From Clostridia bacterium (GTDB lineage: Bacteria > Bacillota > Clostridia > Christensenellales > Aristaeellaceae), in assembly GCA_017469265.1 (NCBI GenBank), contig JAFUGS010000068.1:62001-126000 (forward strand): a stretch of DNA of 64,000 bases. The letters are read 5' to 3'. Under the pieces are notes generated by a model. That model saw only the letters and a list, made by a program, of their open reading frames with translations. It had not been told where the DNA came from and ran no database searches. The first letter of the stretch is position 1. The number at the start of each line of letters is the position of its first letter. The translations under genes were made by a program, and so were the position numbers. Shown piece by piece: positions 20,488 to 27,746 of the stretch.

Positions 20488-22137
20488 TCAGAAGGTGATA
20501 TCCTTGTTTTTGGAAACGCGCATGAAGATCAGCATGGAGGAGATGGTCAGCACGTTCAGAATCGTGGCCAGGGCGGCGGCGGGGCCGTCGGAGCCCCGGG
20601 TGACCTGGGCATAGATCGCCAGGGTCAGGGTGATGGTCTTCCGGTTGTACAGGATGACGCCGGTGGACAGCTCCGTGATGATGGTGACCCAGGACAGGAT
20701 GGCGCCGGACAGGATGCCGTTGCGCATCATGGGCACCGTGGCCTTGAAGAAGGCTTTCATCCGGGAGCAGCCCAGGGAGATGGCCGCCTCCTCCACCGTG
20801 ATGGGAATCTGCTGCAGCACGGCCACGGAGGAACGGATCGTATAGGGAATCCTGCGGATGCACAGGGCCACCACCATGATGAACATGGTGCCCGTCAGCA
20901 CCATGGGCTGCCGGTTGAAGGCCACCACCAGGGCGATGCCCACCACGGAGCCGGGGATGATATAGGGAATCATGGAGGCGGTGTCGATGGTGTCGTTCAG
21001 CTTTGAGCGGCGGCGCACCACCAGGTAGGCGATGAGGATGGCCAGCAGCACCACCGCCGCCAGGGCCAGCAGGCCGATGAGGAAGGTATTCTTAATCTCC
21101 AGGGGCAGATCCCGGGCCACCTTCTGATAGCTGCCCATGTCGTACCCGTCCACGAAGATCTTGCCGCTGGTCTTCCGGAAGGAGCAGTACATGACATACA
21201 TCTGGGGCATGAAGGCCAGGAAAACAATGATGTAGGTATAGGCGTGGATCAGCACGTTCTTCAGGCCCTTCGCCGGCTTCCGCTGGATAGGGTGCAGGGC
21301 GTTCATGTTGAAGGCGAAGCGGTTGCTGGCCCATTTCTGGAAGAGGAAGATGATGGCCGTGATCACGATGGCGATGACGGAAACAGCGGCGGCAAAGTTA
21401 TGATCCGTACCGGTTTCGCCGAAGTACTCGTTGTAGATGATCACGGGGAAGGTCTGATATCCCCGGCCGATGAGCAGCGGGGTACCGTAATCCGCGAAGG
21501 CCCGCATGAACACCAGCAGGGCGGCCGCCAGGATGGTGGGCATGCACAGGGGGATGATCATCTTGAAGAACCGGCGCACGCCGCCGACCCCCATGTTCTG
21601 GGCCGCCTCCAGCAGGGAGCTGTCCACGTTCTTCAGCGCGCCGGACACCAGCATGAACACCAGGGGATACAGCTGCAGCGCCAGCACCAGCACGATGCCC
21701 CGGAAACCATAGATGGAGGGCGGCTTGTGCCCGATGATCCGGGCGATGAACTGGGTGATGATGCCGTTGTTCCCCCGCAGCTGGACCCAGGCGTAGGCGC
21801 CGATGAAAGGCGCGGACATGCAGCAGAGGATGATGATGATCTGGATCAGGTTCCGGCCCTTGATTTCATACATGTTGTAGAAATAGGCCAGGGGCACCCC
21901 CAGCACCAGGGAAACCAGGGTGGCGGAGATGGAAAGCAGGAAGGAGTGCAGCAGTGTCTCCCCATAATAGCTGTTGGAGAAGAATTTGGCGAAATACTCC
22001 AGGGTAAAGCCCCCATCCTTCGTCACGGATTCCACCAGCAGCCGGATCAGCGGATAGATCAGGAACAGCCCGTACAGGGCCAGGATGACGAAGGACATCA
22101 GCGTCCACACGTCTCCTTTTTTCTTGCGCTCGACCAT
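20488..22137 (-). CDS. ABC transporter permease, ferric-iron type (fused double permease)
   Basis: 549 aa with about 12 membrane helices forming two tandem permease domains, as in FbpB/SfuB-type ferric iron transporters (usually 500-560 aa). Each half carries a conserved EAA-type loop contacting the ATPase: SSLLEAAQNMGVGGVRRFFK in the first and VEEAAISLGCSRMKAFFK in the second. Starts 3 bp after the ATPase stop, so translation is probably coupled. Ferric iron is inferred from architecture and from a second iron system in the window; related double permeases carry thiamine or aminoethylphosphonate. Confidence 0.9.
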   Translation of the reverse strand: MVERKKKGDVWTLMSFVILALYGLFLIYPLIRLLVESVTKDGGFTLEYFAKFFSNSYYGETLLHSFLLSISATLVSLVLGVPLAYFYNMYEIKGRNLIQIIIILCCMSAPFIGAYAWVQLRGNNGIITQFIARIIGHKPPSIYGFRGIVLVLALQLYPLVFMLVSGALKNVDSSLLEAAQNMGVGGVRRFFKMIIPLCMPTILAAALLVFMRAFADYGTPLLIGRGYQTFPVIIYNEYFGETGTDHNFAAAVSVIAIVITAIIFLFQKWASNRFAFNMNALHPIQRKPAKGLKNVLIHAYTYIIVFLAFMPQMYVMYCSFRKTSGKIFVDGYDMGSYQKVARDLPLEIKNTFLIGLLALAAVVLLAILIAYLVVRRRSKLNDTIDTASMIPYIIPGSVVGIALVVAFNRQPMVLTGTMFIMVVALCIRRIPYTIRSSVAVLQQIPITVEEAAISLGCSRMKAFFKATVPMMRNGILSGAILSWVTIITELSTGVILYNRKTITLTLAIYAQVTRGSDGPAAALATILNVLTISSMLIFMRVSKNKDITF

Positions 22138-22140
22138 GGC

Positions 22141-23253
22141 TCATCCCTCCGTAATGTCGTTCTGCACGCCTTCCAGGATGTTCCGGGCGCCGTCGGCGGT
22201 CAGGACATTGATCTTCTCCTTCTTCACGGCCAGGCTGACCTCCAGCCCCTTCGGCAGGATGCTGTCGATCTGGGATTCCTGGACGATCTCCGCCTTGACG
22301 CCCTCCCGGGTGGTGACGAAGTAATGGGTGTTCAGGCCGAGGAAGACGCTGTCGTCAATCCGGGCGCGGATGCCCTCCCCATCGGGGCTGATGACGAACT
22401 CCTCCGGGCGGACGGATACCTGCACCGGCGCGTCCTGCCGGCAGTCCGGCAGCACGTGGTTCAGGGGAACGCTGTAACCACCCTCCAGGGTCAGGACAGG
22501 CTGGCCGCCCGTCATGGTCATGCGGCCCTGCAGGATGTTGGTGCGGCCGATGAAGGAGGCGACGAACAGGTTCGCCGGCCGCTGGTACAAGGCCTTGGGG
22601 GTGCCGATCTGCTGGATCACCCCCAGGTTCATGACGGCGATCCGGTCGGAAACCGCCATGGCTTCCTCCTGGTCGTGGGTAACGTAGACCGTGGTGATGC
22701 CCACGCTGTTCTGGATTTCCTTGATGACCGTCCGCATTTCCACCCGGAGCTTGGCGTCCAGGTTGGACAGGGGCTCGTCCATCAGCAGCACGTCCGGCTG
22801 GATCACCAGGGCCCGGGCCAGGGCCACCCGCTGCTGCTGGCCGCCGGACAGCCGGTCCGGCATCCGGTCGGCGTACTCGTCGATGTGCATCAGCTTCATG
22901 AATTTGTCCGTCTGGGCAGCGATCTCCGCCCTGGGCAGCCGGCGCTCCTTCAGGCCGAAGGCCACGTTGTTCCGCACGGACAGATGGGGGAAGATGGCGT
23001 AGTTCTGGAACACCATGCCGATGTTCCGCCTGGAGGGATCCAGGTCGTTCACCCGTTTGTCATTGAAGTAGACGGAGCCGCCCTCAATGCTGTTGAAGCC
23101 GGCGATCATCCGGAGCAGGGTGGTTTTGCCGCAGCCGGAGGGCCCAAGCAGGGTGAAGAATTCCCCCTGCCGGATGTCCACGCTCAGATCCGGGATCACC
23201 GTGTTGTTTCCGTATTTTTTGACCACATGGTCGATGCGAATGTCCACACTCAT
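22141..23253 (-). CDS. ABC transporter ATP-binding protein, ferric-iron type
   Basis: 370 aa. Walker A GPSGCGKTT, Q-loop VFQNYAIFPH, signature LSGGQQQRVALARAL, Walker B VLLMDEP and the switch His in VYVTHDQEEAM are all intact. Residues about 240-370 form a TOBE domain as in FbpC/PotA, which can bind ligand for regulation. Energises the permease encoded 3 bp downstream. Follows the binding-protein gene with a hairpin and TTTT between them, so less mRNA is expected for the ATPase than for the binding protein. Confidence 0.92.
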   Translation of the reverse strand: MSVDIRIDHVVKKYGNNTVIPDLSVDIRQGEFFTLLGPSGCGKTTLLRMIAGFNSIEGGSVYFNDKRVNDLDPSRRNIGMVFQNYAIFPHLSVRNNVAFGLKERRLPRAEIAAQTDKFMKLMHIDEYADRMPDRLSGGQQQRVALARALVIQPDVLLMDEPLSNLDAKLRVEMRTVIKEIQNSVGITTVYVTHDQEEAMAVSDRIAVMNLGVIQQIGTPKALYQRPANLFVASFIGRTNILQGRMTMTGGQPVLTLEGGYSVPLNHVLPDCRQDAPVQVSVRPEEFVISPDGEGIRARIDDSVFLGLNTHYFVTTREGVKAEIVQESQIDSILPKGLEVSLAVKKEKINVLTADGARNILEGVQNDITEG

Positions 23254-23276
23254 GGGTTGATCCTCCCTTTTGACTG

Positions 23277-23306
23277 AAAATCGGGCTGATCAGGAGATCA
23301 GCCCGA
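23277..23306 (-). terminator. Leaky terminator after ferric-binding-protein gene
   Basis: TCGGGCTGATC (23281-23291) pairs perfectly with GATCAGCCCGA (23296-23306) with an AGGA loop; the minus-strand RNA continues with UUUU (complement of 23277-23280). Placed between the binding protein and its ATPase it should give excess binding protein. Confidence 0.8.
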
Positions 23307-23349
23307 AGGATGAATCCCTCGCCGGGATCATCGGTGGAAAGCCGGAAAC

Positions 23350-24363
23350 TTACCGCTTGTCGCGGATCTCCGCGTAGCGGGCCTGCCACTCCGTCTTGTG
23401 CTCGGCGCAGTAGGGGATGTCCTCATAGACCACGTTGATTTCGGAGAAGGGCTTCATGAACTCATTGCCCAGGGGCAGGGTGGAGTTCACCGCGCGGGTG
23501 GTCAGGTTCGCGTAGATGCTCTGGCCCTCGTCGGACAGCTGGAAGTCGATGAACGCCTGGGCGGCGGCTTCATGGGGAGCGCCCTTAACGATGGCGGTGG
23601 CGGCGGGCAGCCATACGGCGCCTTCCTCGGGATAGACGACGTACACATCCGCGCCGCTGGCCAGCATGTTGATGCAGGGATCCTCATAGGACACGCCCAC
23701 GACGTACTCGCCGTCCGCGACACCCTTGTAGATGGCGGAAGAGGAATCCAGCTGGATGCCGTCCAGCTGCTCCACGAACTGCGCCACATAGTCCCAGGCC
23801 TTTTCATCGTAGGGCTCGTCGCCCATGACCAGCAGCATGTTGGTCAGCTCTGCCCACGCGGAGGAGGACTTGGTGGGGTCGCCGGAGGCGATCTTGCCCT
23901 TCAGCTCGGGCTTCAGCAGATCCGCGTAGCCCTTGATCTCAATGCCCATCTCGCCGGCCAGGGTCTTGTTCACGATCAGGCAGCCGGAGCCGGACAGGTT
24001 GGAGTTGGAGTAGGCGTGGATATCCTTCTGACGGTAGCCCTCGTCGATCAGGGCTTCGTTGGGGGAGGTGTAATCCGCCCACAGGTCGGGGTGCTGCACG
24101 TAGACGCCGTAGTTCATGCCGCCCCACATGACGTCCGCCTGGGGATTGTCCTTCTCAGAGTCGATCCGGGTGACACATTCGCCGGTGCCCATGCTCAGCA
24201 GCTCCACGGTAATGCCGGTGGCCGCCTCAAAGGCCGGGATGATGTTTTCCACTTCCGTATCGGAATTGGGGGAATAGATGACCAGGGTGTTGTCCTCCGC
24301 CAGGGCGGCACAGGCCGTCAGCGCCAGAACCAGGGCCAGAACGGTACACAGAAGCTTTCTCAT
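23350..24363 (-). CDS. Extracellular ferric-iron-type solute-binding protein
   Basis: 337 aa. Signal sequence with a possible lipobox (LTAC at residues 15-18); an AxA site (ALA) just after it is an alternative. The mature protein has the FbpA-like start LVIYSPNSDTEVENIIPAFE and the core features of class II iron-binding proteins, including a KSSSAWAEL segment and SYEDPC near the hinge. It should capture ferric iron, or a chelate, and deliver it to the double permease. First gene of SBP-ATPase-permease with promoter at 24412-24440. Substrate is a family-level inference. Confidence 0.85.
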   Translation of the reverse strand: MRKLLCTVLALVLALTACAALAEDNTLVIYSPNSDTEVENIIPAFEAATGITVELLSMGTGECVTRIDSEKDNPQADVMWGGMNYGVYVQHPDLWADYTSPNEALIDEGYRQKDIHAYSNSNLSGSGCLIVNKTLAGEMGIEIKGYADLLKPELKGKIASGDPTKSSSAWAELTNMLLVMGDEPYDEKAWDYVAQFVEQLDGIQLDSSSAIYKGVADGEYVVGVSYEDPCINMLASGADVYVVYPEEGAVWLPAATAIVKGAPHEAAAQAFIDFQLSDEGQSIYANLTTRAVNSTLPLGNEFMKPFSEINVVYEDIPYCAEHKTEWQARYAEIRDKR

Positions 24364-24411
24364 TTTCTCGTCTCCTTTTTTATTTTACCCTTACCGGGTT
24401 CTTTTGGAGAG

Positions 24412-24440
24412 AGTATAGCACAGCTTTCGCCCTTTTTCAA
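24412..24440 (-). promoter_or_regulatory. Promoter of the ferric ABC operon
   Basis: TTGAAA (24440-24435), 17 bp, TATACT (24417-24412) on the minus strand. No Fur-type palindrome (GATAATNATTATC) is visible around it. Confidence 0.85.
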
Positions 24441-24552
24441 CCATATTTTCCATTTTCAGGGCATTTTTCCGGGCACCGCGCGGACCGCGGGCTCTTCCGG
24501 TTTCCGGCGGCCGGGCCGCCCCTTCCCCGCCGCGCCGCCGTGGGAACCATTC

Positions 24553-24579
24553 AAAAAAGCTGCCGCGGCGCGGCAGCTT
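24553..24579 (-). terminator. serA terminator
   Basis: AAGCTGCCGCG (24557-24567) pairs with CGCGGCAGCTT (24569-24579); the minus-strand RNA continues with a run of U (complement of 24553-24558). Immediately follows serA. Confidence 0.92.
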
Positions 24580-24592
24580 CTGATGGGATCTG

Positions 24593-25759
24593 TTATCCGA
24601 AGACCCGGACCCGGACGATGCCGGGGATCCGGCTCAGGGCCTCCAGGGCTTCCTGGGAGGGCAGACTGTGCATCTCCATGACGGTGACGGCCATGTCCTT
24701 CTTGCTCTTGTTAACCAGGTTTTCGATGTTGATGCCTTCCTGGGCGGCCACGGCGGAAATGGAGCTGATCATGTTCGGGATGTTCTCATGCAGCACCAGG
24801 ACGCGGGTCGCTTCCGGCGCGGTCAGCTGCAGCTCCGGGAAGTTGACGCTGTTGTGGATGCTGCCGAACTCCAGGTAATCCCGGATCTCGGCGGCGGCCA
24901 TCCGGGCGCAGTTTTCCTCGCTTTCCGGAGTGCTGGCGCCCAGGTGCGGGATGCAGACCACCTTGTCCACGTCCAGCAGGTCGTCGCTGGGGAAGTCCGT
25001 CACATAGCTGGACAGCTTGCCGGAGGCCAGGGCTTCCCGCAGGGCGGCGGTATCCGCCAGCTCGCCTCGGCTGAAGTTCAGGATTCCCGCCCCGTCCTTC
25101 ATCTTGGCGATCATCTCCGCGTTGACGGAGCCCCTGGTCTTGTCGTTCAGCGGGATGTGGAAGGTGATATAGTCCGCCTGCGCCAGCACGTCATCCGCGG
25201 AGGCTGCGCGGTGAACCGTGGTGCTGAGGCTCCAGGCGCTCTCCACGGAGATGAAGGGGTCGTAGCCCACCACGTTCATCCCCAGGCCGCGGCTGGCGGC
25301 GTTGGCCACCAGAGCGCCGATGGCCCCCAGGCCAATGACTCCCAGGGTCTTGCCCCGCATCTCGGGGCCCACGAACTGGCTCTTGCCTTTTTCCACCAGC
25401 TTGCCCACCTCGGCGCCTTTGCCCTTCAGCGTCCGGGCCCAGTCGATGCCGCCGGCGATGTTCCGGCCGCTCATGAGCAGCCCGGCGATCACCAGCTCCG
25501 CCACAGCGTTGGCGTTGGCGCCGGGGGTGTTGAAAACCACGATGCCTGCCTTGGAGCAGCGGTCAATGGGGATGTTGTTCACGCCGGCGCCAGCCCGGCC
25601 GATGGCCTGCAGCTCCGGGCCGAAAGCCATCTCATGCATGGCGGCGGAACGGACCAGGACCGCGTCCGGCGCGGCTTCGTCCTTGCTGACGGCATACTGG
25701 TCGCTCAGCTGGGTATGGATCACATCGGAAATGGCGTTCAGGGTCAGAATCTTGTACAT
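24593..25759 (-). CDS. serA: D-3-phosphoglycerate dehydrogenase with ACT domain
   Basis: 388 aa. Substrate-binding segments with GRAGAGVNNIPI and a central NAD-binding fold with GVIGLGAIG. Catalytic residues: Arg in LNFSRGELAD, Glu in the SGKLSSYVTDFP region, and His in CIPHLGASTPESEEN. Residues about 320-388 form an ACT domain (VLVLHENIPNMIS), the serine-feedback site of the family. First step of serine synthesis, oxidising 3-phosphoglycerate. Directly follows serC (60 bp), giving serC-serA order, and ends at a strong terminator. Confidence 0.96.
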   Translation of the reverse strand: MYKILTLNAISDVIHTQLSDQYAVSKDEAAPDAVLVRSAAMHEMAFGPELQAIGRAGAGVNNIPIDRCSKAGIVVFNTPGANANAVAELVIAGLLMSGRNIAGGIDWARTLKGKGAEVGKLVEKGKSQFVGPEMRGKTLGVIGLGAIGALVANAASRGLGMNVVGYDPFISVESAWSLSTTVHRAASADDVLAQADYITFHIPLNDKTRGSVNAEMIAKMKDGAGILNFSRGELADTAALREALASGKLSSYVTDFPSDDLLDVDKVVCIPHLGASTPESEENCARMAAAEIRDYLEFGSIHNSVNFPELQLTAPEATRVLVLHENIPNMISSISAVAAQEGINIENLVNKSKKDMAVTVMEMHSLPSQEALEALSRIPGIVRVRVFG

Positions 25760-25819
25760 CTGGCTGTATCTCCTTTTTCCCGGCCGGCTCCCGGAGGGAG
25801 GCGGCGCGGGGCTTCTCTT

Positions 25820-26896
25820 TTACACGTTTTTCGCCTCGAAATCCTTCATGAAGGCGACCAGCTTTTTTACGCCTTCCACGGGCATGGCGTTGTAAATGCT
25901 GGCCCGCATGCCGCCCACAGTGCGGTGGCCCTTCAGGTTCACCAGACCCTCCGCCGCGGCGGCCTTGACGAAGGCCGCGTCCTTGTCCGCGTCGCCGGTG
26001 ACGAAGGTCACATTCATGCGGGAGCGGTATTTTGCCTGGGCCGTGGGTTTGAACAGGCGGCTGTTGTCCAGGAAGTCATAGAGCAGGGCCGCCTTTTCCA
26101 CGTTGACCTTCTCCATGGCCGCCACGCCGCCCTGCTCCTTCAGCCACTGGAAGGTAAGCCCGGCGATGTAGATGCCCCAGGTGTTGGGGGTGTTGTACAT
26201 GCTGCCCGCCTTCACCTGAACCTCCCAGTTCAGCAGCTTGGGGCAGATGTCCATGGCGCGGCCCAGCAGATCCTTCCGCAGGATCAGCACGCACAGGCCG
26301 CTGGGGCCGATGTTCTTCTGGGCGCCGGCGTAGATCACGCCGTATTTGCTGACATCCATGACCTCGGACAGGATCATGGAGCTGGCGTCGCAGACCAGGG
26401 GCGCCGGGCTCTCCGGCAGCTCCACGTAGCGGGTTCCGTAGATGGTGTTGTTCTGGGTGATGTGCAGATAGTCCGCGTCCGGGGAAAAGGACAGGGCCTT
26501 TACGTCCGGCACGTAGGTGTAGGTGTCCTCCCGGCTGGAGGCCACCACATTCACCTCGCCGTAGCGTCTGGCTTCCTCCGCCGCCAGGTGGGCGAAGTTG
26601 CCGGAGTCAATATAGTCCGCCTTTTTATTCACCATCAGGTTCAGAGGAATGGCGGAGAACTGCTGGGTCGCGCCGCCCTGAAGGAAAACCACCTCATATT
26701 CGTCCGGGATGGCCATCAGGTCCTTCAGGTCCGCCACCGCCTGATCGTAAATATCCGTGTACATCTTGCTGCGGTGGCTCATCTCCATCACAGACATTCC
26801 GGTGCTGCCGTAGGTCAGCAGTTCCTTCTGCGCCTTTTCAAGCACGGGCAGGGCCAGCTGGGAAGGTCCAGGGGAGAAATTGTATACGCGATCCAT
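25820..26896 (-). CDS. serC: Phosphoserine aminotransferase
   Basis: 358 aa from the ATG at 26896 with AGGAGG upstream; an in-frame extension to 27037 would run through the promoter and the trmO terminator. N-terminal NFSPGPSQL is the class V aminotransferase hallmark, and the PLP-Lys lies in YAGAQKNIGPSG. The C-terminal part has GHRTVGGMRASIYNAMP, binding the phosphate of substrate. Converts 3-phosphohydroxypyruvate and glutamate to phosphoserine. Pairs with serA downstream. A serB was not seen in the window. Confidence 0.97.
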   Translation of the reverse strand: MDRVYNFSPGPSQLALPVLEKAQKELLTYGSTGMSVMEMSHRSKMYTDIYDQAVADLKDLMAIPDEYEVVFLQGGATQQFSAIPLNLMVNKKADYIDSGNFAHLAAEEARRYGEVNVVASSREDTYTYVPDVKALSFSPDADYLHITQNNTIYGTRYVELPESPAPLVCDASSMILSEVMDVSKYGVIYAGAQKNIGPSGLCVLILRKDLLGRAMDICPKLLNWEVQVKAGSMYNTPNTWGIYIAGLTFQWLKEQGGVAAMEKVNVEKAALLYDFLDNSRLFKPTAQAKYRSRMNVTFVTGDADKDAAFVKAAAAEGLVNLKGHRTVGGMRASIYNAMPVEGVKKLVAFMKDFEAKNV

Positions 26897-26922
26897 GGTT
26901 CTATCCTCCTTCAACGTTCTGT

Positions 26923-26942
26923 CCGGAGCGGGACCGCTCCGG
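26923..26942 (-). other. 5'-end hairpin of the serC mRNA
   Basis: CCGGAGCGG (26923-26931) pairs perfectly with CCGCTCCGG (26934-26942). It begins within about 6 bases of the expected transcription start, a position typical for mRNA-stabilising 5' hairpins. No T-box features (specifier loop, TGGNACC bulge) are present. Confidence 0.6.
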
Positions 26943-26954
26943 CAGGCAAGGTAT

Positions 26955-26983
26955 AGTATCCCCGTTTTCATGTCATTTGGCAA
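26955..26983 (-). promoter_or_regulatory. Promoter of serC-serA
   Basis: TTGCCA (26983-26978), 17 bp, GATACT (26960-26955) on the minus strand, located just after the upstream trmO terminator. Confidence 0.8.
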
Positions 26984-26996
26984 GGGGAATACAGCG

Positions 26997-27031
26997 AAAA
27001 AACAGGCAGCCGCGAAAGCCGCGGCCGCCTG
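26997..27031 (-). terminator. Terminator after trmO
   Basis: The imperfect stem CAGGCGGCCGCGGC/GCCGCGGCTGCCTG (27003-27031) is followed on the minus strand by TTTTTT (complement of 26997-27002). Confidence 0.88.
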
Positions 27032-27048
27032 GGCCACAATCCGTCCGG

Positions 27049-27720
27049 TCAGGTAACGCTGAGGACGGTGAGCAGATCCCCCGCCACCCGGAAGCGCACC
27101 GTTCTTCCCGCAAACTCAAAGGCGTAGACCCGCTCCGGGTCCGCCTGATAGGCGGGGCGGGGATCCTCCGCCAGCACCTTTTCCAGGGCCGCCCTGTCTT
27201 CCGGGGCCAGCTTTCCGCCCTCCGCCGGGGGAATCTCCACCCGCGCCCGGCGTTTTTCCCGCCGGTCCGTGAAGCCGCCCGCCGCGTCCGGATGGCTGTC
27301 AGCGGAAGCCAGATAGGGCTTGATGTCATAGATGGGGGTACCGTTCATCAGGTCCGCACCGGCCACCAGCAGGGTCTCCCCCCGGTCCGGGGTCTTTTCC
27401 ACCCGGATCAGCCGCACGCTGCTGAGCCCCAGGCCATTGGGCCGGTAGGGGGAGCGGGTGGCGAAGACCCCCACCCGGGTGTTGCCCCCCAGCCGGGGCG
27501 GCCGCACCGTGGGGCTCCAGCCTTCCCGGTTTGCCTGATGAAAGCCCCAGATCAGCCAGAGATGGGAAAAATCCCCGATACCCCGCAGGGCTTCCGCCAC
27601 GCGGTACGCCGGCTCGAAGACGATCCGGGAGACCACCTCCTCCACCAGGCCGCTCTGCCGGGGCACGCCGAATTTGGAGGTATAGACATTCTCGATATGG
27701 GCGATGACGGTCAGTTCCAT
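27049..27720 (-). CDS. trmO: tRNA N6-threonylcarbamoyladenosine methyltransferase, TrmO/YaeB family
   Basis: 223 aa. N-terminal barrel domain with the family signatures FSHLWLIWGFH, GVFATRSPYRPNGLGLS and DLMNGTPIYDIKPYL, which form the SAM site and dimer interface. The C-terminal about 70 residues are the usual small accessory domain (YAFEFAGRTVRFRV). TrmO methylates t6A37 of Thr tRNAs, improving anticodon decoding. Sits 26 bp after a GH94 phosphorylase gene and likely shares its transcript; no functional link between the two is apparent. Confidence 0.93.
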   Translation of the reverse strand: MELTVIAHIENVYTSKFGVPRQSGLVEEVVSRIVFEPAYRVAEALRGIGDFSHLWLIWGFHQANREGWSPTVRPPRLGGNTRVGVFATRSPYRPNGLGLSSVRLIRVEKTPDRGETLLVAGADLMNGTPIYDIKPYLASADSHPDAAGGFTDRREKRRARVEIPPAEGGKLAPEDRAALEKVLAEDPRPAYQADPERVYAFEFAGRTVRFRVAGDLLTVLSVT

Positions 27721-27746
27721 GGCTTTCTCCCCCGCTTTGCGCCCCC

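Noticed and set aside
23269..24440. Fur box at the ferric ABC promoter
   Set aside because: No GATAAT-type dyad found near -35/-10.
26883..26983. T-box leader for serC
   Set aside because: Leader is too short and lacks the specifier loop and antiterminator bulge.
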